Shown piece by piece: positions 1 through 4,699 of a DNA stretch of 7,337 bases. The first letter of the stretch is position 1; every line of letters starts with the position of its first letter. Position numbers and translations under genes: made by a program. Source of the DNA: Candidatus Falkowiibacteriota bacterium (GTDB lineage Bacteria; Patescibacteriota; Patescibacteriia; Patescibacteriales; UBA12075); contig QMNH01000048.1 of the NCBI GenBank assembly GCA_003647675.1, positions 1 to 7,337 of the forward strand, written 5' to 3'. The notes beneath the pieces are model-generated. The model did not search any database, was not told the DNA's origin, and worked only from the letters and a program-made list of their open reading frames with translations.

Positions 1-158
1 TCCCCCCGAGGACACAGAATAACAATTAACAATTAACTTTTAACAATTAACATTTAACCTAAAAAAGAAGTTAAATGTTAGATATTTAGATTTAAATGTT
101 AACATGTAATATCTATTATCCATTATCTAATATCTTATATTATGTTCTACAAAAAACC
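1..158. other. AT-rich non-coding start of window with short repeats
   Basis: No gene is visible here. Positions 21-58 repeat variants of AACAATTAAC. TAACATTTAAC at 48-58 pairs exactly with GTTAAATGTTA at 70-80 across an 11-nt loop, giving an 11-bp hairpin. Positions about 107-137 repeat AATATCT and ATTATC. Such low-complexity stretches are common between genes in AT-rich small genomes. The gene to the left, if any, lies outside the window, so the hairpin could be its terminator, but no clear T-tract follows. Confidence 0.4.
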
Positions 159-186
159 TTGTAAATTAATATATTTAAGCTATAAT
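159..186 (+). promoter_or_regulatory. Likely sigma70-type promoter for tRNA-Ala
   Basis: TTGTAA at 159-164 and a perfect TATAAT at 181-186 are separated by 16 nt. The -35 box matches TTGACA at four of six positions. Transcription would begin near 193, about 53 nt before the mature tRNA. This is the best-formed promoter I see in the window. The call rests on motif and spacing alone in AT-rich DNA. Confidence 0.55.
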
Positions 187-208
187 AGGTATATAAAATT
201 ATTTTTTT

Positions 209-238
209 GGTAAAGGCGACTTAATAAGGCCTTTCACC
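209..238 (+). promoter_or_regulatory. Hairpin in the tRNA 5' leader
   Basis: GGTAAAGGC (209-217) pairs with GCCTTTCACC (229-238) as a 9-bp stem with one bulged C (235) and an 11-nt loop. It lies between the predicted transcription start and the tRNA and ends 7 nt before the acceptor stem. No T-tract follows it, so it is not an ordinary terminator. It may be a processing or folding element of the tRNA precursor, which is inference. Confidence 0.35.
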
Positions 239-245
239 ATTAAAT

Positions 246-319
246 GGGCCCGTAGTTCAGCTGGTTAGAATGTCTGCATGGCATGCAGGAGGTCAGGAGT
301 TCGAATCTCCTCGGGTCCA
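246..319 (+). tRNA. tRNA-Ala, anticodon GGC
   Basis: All four arms fold. The acceptor stem is GGGCCCG (246-252) with CGGGTCC (312-318). The D stem is GTTC (255-258) with GAAT (268-271). The anticodon stem TCTGC (273-277) pairs with GCAGG (285-289). The T stem AGGAG (295-299) pairs with CTCCT (307-311) around loop TTCGAAT. The anticodon loop ATGGCAT places GGC at 280-282, reading alanine codons GCC and GCU. The third acceptor pair is G248 with T316, the G3:U70 wobble that marks tRNA-Ala for AlaRS, which confirms the identity. The discriminator base is A319. The 3' CCA is not encoded (CAA follows), so it must be added after transcription by tRNA nucleotidyltransferase. Confidence 0.97.
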
Positions 320-432
320 CAAAAACTAATAAAAAAGTAATAGAAGAAAAAAAATTAATTTTTATAATAATAGGCTACGACATTTATTGTAAAATAGGAA
401 TAATTTACATAAATAAAAGTTTTTAGAGTTTA

Positions 433-450
433 GTCTACAAAACTGTAGAC
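433..450. other. Short hairpin, 7-bp stem with 4-nt loop
   Basis: GTCTACA (433-439) pairs perfectly with TGTAGAC (444-450) around AAAC. No T-tract follows on the + strand. It sits 25 nt upstream of a longer perfect palindrome. Its role is unknown; a protein-binding operator or part of a tRNA 3' trailer structure is possible. Confidence 0.35.
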
Positions 451-474
451 ATAAATAAAAATAGACGTATGTGT

Positions 475-500
475 AAAAGTCCACAAATTTGTGGACTTTT
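475..500. terminator. 26-bp perfect palindrome, possible terminator of the tRNA transcript
   Basis: AAAAGTCCACAAA (475-487) is followed directly by its exact reverse complement (488-500). As RNA it gives a stem whose 5' side begins with A's and whose 3' side ends in TTTT, a shape shared with bidirectional intrinsic terminators. It lies about 155 nt after the tRNA and no other terminator is nearer. The complete symmetry with no loop, and the CCACA cores facing each other, equally suit a dimeric DNA-binding protein site. The terminator call is therefore tentative. Confidence 0.35.
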
Positions 501-652
501 GATAATTTATTTAGTAATATTAGCAAAATAATAAAAGTGTGCAAAATGTGTAAAAGAGTGAAGAAAATTCTTAAAAAAGCAAATTTTTATAGTTTAAGTT
601 TGCTAAAAGAAAGTAATTTATATAAAATTAATTATAATAATAAAAAATTAAC

Positions 653-815
653 TAGTTAGTGTGTAAAAATTAGTGCGAAGTTAAAAATTTAAGATTAGGC
701 CGTATTTTTTATAAAATTTTTTGAAGTGATATAGTAATATCAGTGAAAACAATTTTATAAAAAATATGTGAAAATATTAATTTTTAAGCCGTTGCTAGTT
801 TTTACACATTAACTA
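653..815 (+). repeat. 163-bp palindromic, MITE-like element, copy 1
   Basis: The 21-bp ends (653-673 and 795-815) are inverted repeats with two differences; the shared core is TAGTTARTGTGTAAAAA. Inside, 15 bp of the form ATTTTTTATAAAATT and its complement lie around a TGATAT-AGTA-ATATCA centre near 728-743, so the whole element can fold into one long imperfect hairpin. Its reverse complement recurs at 3730-3892 with the same length. The element carries no coding frame, so any transposase would act in trans. The right end stops 11 nt before the trxB start codon, leaving little room for a promoter or ribosome binding site outside the element; trxB expression may start within it. Confidence 0.85.
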
Positions 816-826
816 ACTATAAAAAT

Positions 827-1777
827 ATGTATGATACAATAATAATTGGTTCAGGGCCAGCCGGGTTAACCGCCGGTATTTATGCGGCGCGCCGGGAAAT
901 GAAAGCTTTAATTATTGGGAAAGAGCTTGGTGGACAAATAATGTGGGCGTCAGAAATTGAAAATTATCCCGGATTTAGCCTTATTAAAGCCGATGAGCTG
1001 GTGAATAAAATAAAAAAACAAGTAGATAATCTGGGCGTTGAAATAAAAACAGGCGAGATTAAAGAAATAAAAAAAGAAAAAAATAAATTTACTATATACA
1101 CCCAAAAAGAAATTTTTAAATCAAAAACAATAATTATAGCCATGGGATTACAGCCACGCCGGCTTAATATTCCCGGAGAAATAGAATTTAATGGCCGCGG
1201 AGTAACGTATTGCGCGAATTGCGATGGTCCTTTTTACAGGGAAAAAAATGTTGTGGTTGTGGGTGGCGGTAATTCGGCCTTGGACGCGGCCGAGGTTTTA
1301 AGCAAGATTGCGAAGAAGGTTTATTTAGTCCATCGGCGCGAAGAATTTAGGGGATTTGAGGTGCTGGTTGATGAAGTTAAAAGCAAAAAAAATATAGAAT
1401 TAATTTTAAATAGCGAAATAAAAGAAATAAAAGGGGATTTAAAAGTAGAGAAAGTAATTACGGTAAACTTGAAAGAAAAAAAAGAAAAGGAATTAATAGT
1501 TGATGGGGTTTTTATTGAAATTGGCCGGATTGCCCATACGGATTTAGTAGCCAAGCTTGTCGATCGCAACGAACAAGGTCAAATAATAATTGACAGCCAG
1601 GGCCGCACCTTGACGCCGGGGTTATTCGCGGCCGGCGATGTTGTTAATTCCGCGTTTAAACAGCTTACCATCGCTATGGGCTCGGCCACAACCGCGGCTT
1701 TGTCCGCGTATCAGTATTTACAGCTGCAAAGCGGAAAAGGGGAGGAACTTATTATTGATCGAAGCCTGCCTAGATAA
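827..1777 (+). CDS. trxB: Thioredoxin reductase (TrxB), NADPH-dependent
   Basis: This cytoplasmic flavoenzyme uses NADPH to reduce thioredoxin. At 316 residues it has the usual length of low-molecular-weight bacterial TrxB. The FAD-binding GSGPAG motif is at residues 8-13 and GGQIMWASEIENYPGF follows at 35-50. The redox-active CANCD places cysteines at 129 and 132. The second Rossmann motif GGGNSA is at 146-151, HRREEFR at 169-175 is the arginine set that favours NADPH, and the C-terminal FAD motif GLFAAGD is at 265-271. No Shine-Dalgarno site precedes the ATG; the 163-bp repeat ends 11 nt upstream. The last 15 or so residues, after the AYQYLQ helix, look like a poorly conserved tail. The stop codon overlaps a repeat fragment, so the original C terminus may have been altered. 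A ferredoxin-dependent variant is unlikely given HRRxxxR. Confidence 0.97.
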   Translation: MYDTIIIGSGPAGLTAGIYAARREMKALIIGKELGGQIMWASEIENYPGFSLIKADELVNKIKKQVDNLGVEIKTGEIKEIKKEKNKFTIYTQKEIFKSKTIIIAMGLQPRRLNIPGEIEFNGRGVTYCANCDGPFYREKNVVVVGGGNSALDAAEVLSKIAKKVYLVHRREEFRGFEVLVDEVKSKKNIELILNSEIKEIKGDLKVEKVITVNLKEKKEKELIVDGVFIEIGRIAHTDLVAKLVDRNEQGQIIIDSQGRTLTPGLFAAGDVVNSAFKQLTIAMGSATTAALSAYQYLQLQSGKGEELIIDRSLPR

Positions 1778-1810
1778 ATTTTTAACTTCGCACTAGTTTT
1801 TGTAACTAAT
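1776..1810 (-). repeat. Truncated end of the 163-bp element
   Basis: Positions 1776-1790 (AAATTTTTAACTTCG) match copy 2 at 3855-3869 exactly. The next bases, CACTAGTTTTT, continue the terminal region before a short deletion and ACTAA. Only about 35 bp remain, in the orientation of copy 2. The first two A's are the last two bases of the trxB TAA stop, so the remnant sits precisely at the gene end. Confidence 0.65.
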
Positions 1811-1872
1811 ACTTAAAATAAGCCAAATCATATTATTTAGTGAGCTCTAGTAAATGAATTCCAATATTAGTA

Positions 1873-1919
1873 ATTCGCATGTCCCGCATTCGTAGTGGCG
1901 GGTTCGCGAAGCGAATAAC
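1873..1919 (+). repeat. REP-like hairpin repeat, copy A, immediately before rnhB
   Basis: The repeat begins ATTCGCATGTCCCGC and ends AGCGAATAAC. CCCGC (1883-1887) pairs with GCGGG (1898-1902), and the outer ATTCGC (1873-1878) pairs with GCGAAT (1911-1916). TTCGCGAA at 1903-1910 is itself a palindrome. It is far more GC-rich than its surroundings. The same sequence recurs at 6413-6521. It ends 2 nt before the rnhB ATG and so occupies the place where a ribosome binding site would be. Confidence 0.8.
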
Positions 1920-1921
1920 AT

Positions 1922-2548
1922 ATGATTGCCCTAACTAAAGAAAAAGAAATATTTAAAAAAGGCTATTTAAGTTTGGGCGGGATAGATGAGGCCGGCAGAG
2001 GGCCTCTAGCCGGACCGGTAGTAGCGGCCTGCGTGGTGATAGATTCGAAATTTAAAGTAAATAATGAAAAATTTTATAAAATTAATGATTCAAAAAAATT
2101 AACAGCCAAGAAGAGAGAAGAACTTTATGAAATTATTATTAATAACGCAAGCGAGGTGGGAGTGGGTGTATGCGACCACAAAACAATCGATCGGATTAAT
2201 ATTTTGCAGGCGACTTTTTTAGCTATGAAAAAAGCCATTAGCACCTTAAAAAAAAGACCCGAATTTTTAGTATTAGACGGCAGTTTTCAAATTCCTAATT
2301 TAAGCTTGGAACAAGAAGCCATAATAAAGGGAGACGAGTTGGTTTTTACTATAGCCGCGGCGTCAATAATCGCTAAGGTGGAGCGGGACAGAATAATGGA
2401 AGCTTTACATAATGATTTTCCGCAATATAGTTTTGACAAGCATAAAGGTTATGGTACAAAATTGCACATGGAAAATTTAAAAAAATACGGCCCGTCACCT
2501 GTGCATCGCGTTAGCTTTAAGCCGGTAAAAATACTTTTACGCGCGTAG
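1922..2548 (+). CDS. rnhB: Ribonuclease HII (RnhB)
   Basis: This enzyme cuts RNA in RNA-DNA hybrids and starts removal of single ribonucleotides misincorporated in DNA. The product has 208 residues, normal for the family. The hallmark GIDEAGRGPLAGPV is at residues 20-33 and supplies metal ligands D22 and E23 and the GRG loop. DSKKL is at 56-60. The other two acidic ligands are D119 (LVLDG) and D138 (KGDEL), followed by the AAASIIAKVERD helix. Y177 in HKGYGT is the tyrosine that recognises the 2'-OH of the ribonucleotide, and the usual GPSPVHRVSF motif is at 190-199. All catalytic residues are present, so it should be active. The chosen ATG puts the expected 20 or so residues before the DE motif. 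No Shine-Dalgarno site is visible and the repeat ends 2 nt upstream. It stops with TAG. Confidence 0.97.
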   Translation: MIALTKEKEIFKKGYLSLGGIDEAGRGPLAGPVVAACVVIDSKFKVNNEKFYKINDSKKLTAKKREELYEIIINNASEVGVGVCDHKTIDRINILQATFLAMKKAISTLKKRPEFLVLDGSFQIPNLSLEQEAIIKGDELVFTIAAASIIAKVERDRIMEALHNDFPQYSFDKHKGYGTKLHMENLKKYGPSPVHRVSFKPVKILLRA

Positions 2549-2768
2549 CGCTTTCCTTGTTAAGCAGTTAAAAATAAACTATAATAAAACTAATAACTTA
2601 GGTTACGCAAAACGCAAATAGGCAAACCCATGTTGCGCGTTTGAACAATTACCCGAAAAATTTTTAATTTTTAATTTTTAATTTTTAAATAATTTTTAAT
2701 TATTTAATGTTTTAATTTTCAGATTAATTAAGTAATTTAAACAACAAGAGTTAGTATTTAATTTTTTT
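2549..2768. other. Non-coding gap with a heptamer tandem repeat
   Basis: There is no gene here. CAAAACGCAA near 2608-2617 can pair imperfectly with TTGCGCGTTTG near 2634-2644, giving a weak bulged hairpin after rnhB. TTTTTAA is repeated four times exactly at 2661-2688, with a fifth unit at 2693-2699 after a 4-nt break. I see no convincing promoter or ribosome binding site for the methyltransferase that follows. Confidence 0.45.
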
Positions 2769-3323
2769 ATGTATAAATTAACAGGAGGAAACGCGTTCCT
2801 TGATGTAAACTTAATACTTACTAAAGCCGGCATTGAAGAGAAAATGATCGTTGCCGATTTAGGCTGTGGCTCAACCGGGCATTTTGTATTTCCAACCGCT
2901 CAAATAATTGGGGGAAAAGGAAAAGTTTTTGCCGTAGATATAATGAAAACATCCCTAGAGGTAGTAAATCGCCGAGTAAAGCAAGAAAATATTTTGAATG
3001 TTAAGCCGGTTTGGAGCAATCTGGAAATTTTTGGCGCCACAGATATTGAAGCAAACATGCTTGACATAGCTTTACTCATAAACACTTTATACCAATCAAA
3101 AAAAAGAGTTGAAATAATTCGCGAGGCGAACAGGATGCTGAAAAAAGGCGGAAAATTAGTAATTGTTGAATGGAAAAACGCGGCCTTGCCGTTTGGTCCG
3201 CCGATTGAAGAAAGGGTAAAGATTGATCAGCTTAAAAAAGGAGTGCAAAAATTAGGCTTAAAATTAGAAGAAGAATTTTTTGCCGGACAATTTCATTATG
3301 GATTAATATTTATAAAAATTTAA
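2769..3323 (+). CDS. Class I SAM-dependent methyltransferase, substrate unknown
   Basis: The product is a 184-residue Rossmann-fold methyltransferase. Motif I, VADLGCGSTGHFVFP, is at residues 28-42 and binds the methionine part of SAM. The acidic end of strand 2, KVFAVDI (D57), should bind the ribose. Motif IV is around LDIALLINTL at 98-107, and RMLKKGGKLVIVEW at 122-135 is the typical post-motif strand and turn. The general form resembles the UbiE/Methyltransf_11 or Methyltransf_31 type. The protein is short, essentially only the catalytic core, with no RNA-binding or substrate domain to name a target. The start at ATG 2769 follows a run of seven T's with no ribosome binding site. Only 18 nt separate it from the membrane-protein gene downstream, which suggests co-transcription. 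Confidence 0.85.
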   Translation: MYKLTGGNAFLDVNLILTKAGIEEKMIVADLGCGSTGHFVFPTAQIIGGKGKVFAVDIMKTSLEVVNRRVKQENILNVKPVWSNLEIFGATDIEANMLDIALLINTLYQSKKRVEIIREANRMLKKGGKLVIVEWKNAALPFGPPIEERVKIDQLKKGVQKLGLKLEEEFFAGQFHYGLIFIKI

Positions 3324-3341
3324 TTAATTTGTGTAAAATAA

Positions 3342-3728
3342 ATGAAAAACTTATTAGATTATAAATTTTGGATAAATTTAAGGCCGGGCAGCCTAACACC
3401 CTTGGTTTTAAAAGCCATAATTATTTTTATTTTTTGTTTAGCCGTGTTAGCTTTTGTATTTTATCTTCTTATATCAAGAAAACAAAGATTGTTTTATCAG
3501 GTTTGGGTTAAATTATACTTATTCAGCCTGGGTAATTTTATAATCGGACTTTTTTTATTATTTTTTTCCTATGAATTAATTCCGTTTTTATCAGCTCGCG
3601 CCTGGCTGTTGTTGTGGGGCATCGGTATGATAGCATGGTTGATTTTTGTTGGATTGGCCATTGCTAAATTACCCAAAATTAAAAAAGACATTGCGGAAAA
3701 AAATGAATATGAAAAATATATCCCATAA
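3342..3728 (+). CDS. Small three-helix membrane protein, function unknown
   Basis: I do not recognise a named family. The 128 residues hold three predicted membrane helices at about 24-44, 58-80 and 86-110, with a short hydrophilic N terminus (1-20). The C-terminal charged tail, PKIKKDIAEKNEYEKYIP, reads like the tails of small membrane proteins common in Patescibacteria. The basic loop SRKQR at 45-49 suggests that the loop after helix 1 is cytoplasmic, which would put the N terminus outside and the C-terminal tail outside, although the lysine-rich tail argues against this; topology is unresolved. It lies 18 nt after the methyltransferase, so the two probably share a transcript. No Shine-Dalgarno site is visible. 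The second 163-bp repeat starts 2 nt after its stop codon. Confidence 0.75.
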   Translation: MKNLLDYKFWINLRPGSLTPLVLKAIIIFIFCLAVLAFVFYLLISRKQRLFYQVWVKLYLFSLGNFIIGLFLLFFSYELIPFLSARAWLLLWGIGMIAWLIFVGLAIAKLPKIKKDIAEKNEYEKYIP

Positions 3729-3729
3729 T

Positions 3730-3892
3730 TAGTTAATGTGTAAAAATTAGCAACGGCTTAAAAATTAATATTTTCACATATTTTTAATAAAATTTTTTTC
3801 GCTGATATTACCATATCACTTCAAAAAATTTTATTAAAAATCTGCAAAAATCTCAAATTTTTAACTTCGTACCAGTTTTTACACACTAACTA
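3730..3892 (-). repeat. 163-bp palindromic, MITE-like element, copy 2 (inverted)
   Basis: This is the reverse complement of the element at 653-815, of equal length and with scattered substitutions. Its ends are TAGTTAATGTGTAAAAA and a complement of TAGTTAGTGTGTAAAAA. The centre TGATAT-TACC-ATATCA and flanking arms AAATTTTATTAAAAA and its partner keep the fold, and several differences from copy 1 fall on both arms. Flanks AAT and ATT extend the symmetry, so a target-site duplication longer than TA cannot be defined. It begins 2 nt after the preceding stop and could also act as a 3' structure of that transcript. Confidence 0.85.
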
Positions 3893-3914
3893 ATTAATTT
3901 ATTTTTTTTTATTT

Positions 3915-3942
3915 AAAAAACAGGAAATATTTCTGTTTTTTT
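3915..3942 (+). terminator. Intrinsic terminator before the YraN gene
   Basis: AAAAAACAG (3915-3923) pairs with CTGTTTTTT (3933-3941), and AAA/TTT can extend the stem inward past a bulged G. The 3' arm runs into a T-tract, giving A-tract/T-tract symmetry that could work in both directions. It would end the methyltransferase/membrane-protein transcript after it passes the repeat. It ends only 15 nt before the YraN start codon, leaving almost no space for a YraN promoter after it. Confidence 0.6.
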
Positions 3943-3957
3943 GTTGCTAAAAGTTTT

Positions 3958-4317
3958 ATGAATTATAGGAAAAAGGTGGGTGATTATGGCGAAAAAATTG
4001 CTGCTAATTATTTAAAAAGAAAAGGTTATTTAATTATAGAAAAAAATGTTAAAGTGAGCTTTAAGGAGATTGATATAATAGCTAAAATTAAAGAAATAAT
4101 CGTGTTTATAGAGGTTAAAACCAGAACTTCAAATACCTTGGGATCAGCAGATGAGGCAATAAGCGGTAAAAAAATAAATAATTTAAAAAAAGCAATTAAT
4201 TCTTATTTGGCCGAGAATAAAATCAAGGCAAATAACATTAGACTTGATTTTATCGCAATTAATATTGATAAATATAAAAAAATAGCTAATATTAAACATT
4301 TTGAAGATATTTTTTAA
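3958..4317 (+). CDS. yraN: YraN/UPF0102 family nuclease-fold protein
   Basis: This is a 119-residue protein of the UPF0102 family, which has a restriction-endonuclease-like (PD-(D/E)XK) fold. Family function is not firmly established; roles in DNA repair or processing are proposed. Motifs in order: KVGDYGEKIAANYLKRKGY at residues 6-24 with the conserved E12; KEIDIIA at 36-42, where D39 is the core aspartate; IEVKTR at 51-56 with E52 and K54 completing the D...ExK site; and RLDFIAI at 95-101, matching the family's R(F/L)D(V/F)IAI strand. The residue before EID is K rather than the frequent G. All putative catalytic residues remain. YraN often sits beside rnhB in bacteria; here the two are in the same neighbourhood but separated by two genes and a repeat. 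There is no visible Shine-Dalgarno site before ATG 3958. Confidence 0.93.
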   Translation: MNYRKKVGDYGEKIAANYLKRKGYLIIEKNVKVSFKEIDIIAKIKEIIVFIEVKTRTSNTLGSADEAISGKKINNLKKAINSYLAENKIKANNIRLDFIAINIDKYKKIANIKHFEDIF

Positions 4318-4490
4318 ATGGAAAAAGCTAAAATATTAACATAATTTTAATTAAAATTTACATTAAATGAATAAAGTTATGTAGTTTTACAACATTTTTA
4401 CACATATTTATACACAAAATTTAAGCAGTTTAGCCCAGCTTATTAATAATTTATGTACTTGCTAAATGTTTGATAATAATATAAATTTAT
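4318..4490. other. Non-coding gap with DnaA-box-like 9-mers
   Basis: No gene is visible beyond an insignificant 8-codon frame that starts right after the yraN stop. TTTTACACA at 4396-4404 and TTATACACA at 4408-4416 both match TTWTNCACA, the relaxed DnaA-box pattern, and the first also resembles the end core of the 163-bp element. ATTTTAATTAAAAT near 4343-4356 is a palindrome. This AT-rich DNA shows no clear promoter. Confidence 0.4.
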
Positions 4491-4521
4491 AAATGCCGTT
4501 TAATATGGCATTTTCTTTTTT
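4491..4521 (+). terminator. Rho-independent terminator
   Basis: AAATGCC (4491-4497) pairs with GGCATTT (4507-4513) around a 9-nt loop, followed by TCTTTTTT. This is a compact, well-formed intrinsic terminator. It most likely ends the yraN transcript about 175 nt after its stop, and it insulates the structured region and surface-protein gene that follow. Confidence 0.75.
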
Positions 4522-4525
4522 ATCA

Positions 4526-4626
4526 AAAGCTGCATTAGGGCTGAGAGGATAGATATGGATTTATTCTAAATCTATGCCTTTGGGTCTTGGGTTTACCCTC
4601 GCCTTTTGGCTCTAAATGCCTTTTTT
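4526..4626 (+). ncRNA. Structured RNA candidate: three-way junction ending in a T-tract
   Basis: GCATTAGGGC (4532-4541) pairs with GCTCT-A-AATGC (4609-4619) as a 10-bp closing stem with one bulged A, and TTTTTT follows at 4621-4626. Inside are GGATAGAT (4547-4554) with ATCTAT-G-CC (4570-4578), and GGGT (4582-4585) with ACCC (4595-4598). The result is a closed three-way junction about 90 nt long, more GC-rich than its flanks. The T-tract allows an independent small RNA or a terminator-type leader of the surface-protein gene, which starts 74 nt later. I recognise no known family. CTGAGA at 4541-4546 recalls the TPP riboswitch, but the rest of that aptamer is absent. Confidence 0.5.
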
Positions 4627-4684
4627 ATATCTAATTTAGTAATATTAAGAGCGTAATTATTGTAAATAAATATTAATTCGTTTT

Positions 4685-4691
4685 GAGGAGG
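4685..4691 (+). promoter_or_regulatory. Strong Shine-Dalgarno site deciding a TTG start
   Basis: GAGGAGG is the only canonical ribosome binding site well placed for a gene in the window. It is 8 nt from TTG 4700, ideal spacing, but 17 nt from ATG 4709 and only 3 nt from ATG 4695. The ATG at 4695 opens a 5-codon frame whose TGA overlaps ATG 4709 as ATGA, so termination-reinitiation is a second possible mechanism. Confidence 0.7.
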
Positions 4692-4699
4692 AAAATGGT

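Larger units (their letters stand above)
320..652. other. Gene-free AT-rich stretch between the tRNA and the first repeat element
   Basis: I find no credible gene in about 330 bp. The one reverse frame of about 60 codons is Leu/Phe/Tyr-rich low-complexity sequence with no recognisable domain. The stretch contains two palindromes (433-450 and 475-500, listed separately). It also has three copies of a DnaA-box-like 9-mer in the TGTGNAAAA form at 470-478, 538-546 and 547-555, the last two directly adjacent. The rest is nearly pure A/T. Confidence 0.5.

Noticed and set aside
362..544. Reverse-strand frame of about 60 codons
   Set aside because: It is low-complexity Leu/Phe/Tyr/Lys sequence from AT-rich DNA, crosses two palindromes and shows no domain.
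470..555. Replication origin
   Set aside because: Three DnaA-box-like 9-mers in AT-rich DNA are not enough; dnaA, dnaN and other origin genes are absent from the window.
653..815. Complete insertion sequence
   Set aside because: The element is 163 bp and encodes no transposase; at most it is non-autonomous.
801..823. Promoter directly before trxB (TTTACA and TATAAA)
   Set aside because: The spacing is only 11 nt and the -10 would overlap the start codon region; TTTACA is part of the repeat end.
1321..1569. Reverse-strand frames inside trxB, the methyltransferase, the surface protein and the Trx/CcdA fusion
   Set aside because: Each lies wholly opposite a well-supported gene and has Ser/Phe-rich composition expected from antisense reading of Lys/Glu-rich codons.
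2661..2699. CRISPR or functional tandem array
   Set aside because: The unit is a 7-nt A/T heptamer with no spacers; it is simple-sequence expansion.
4532..4620. TPP riboswitch
   Set aside because: CTGAGA is present, but the second conserved half (ACCUGAUC and the GGGUAAUACC-like part) is missing and the fold differs.
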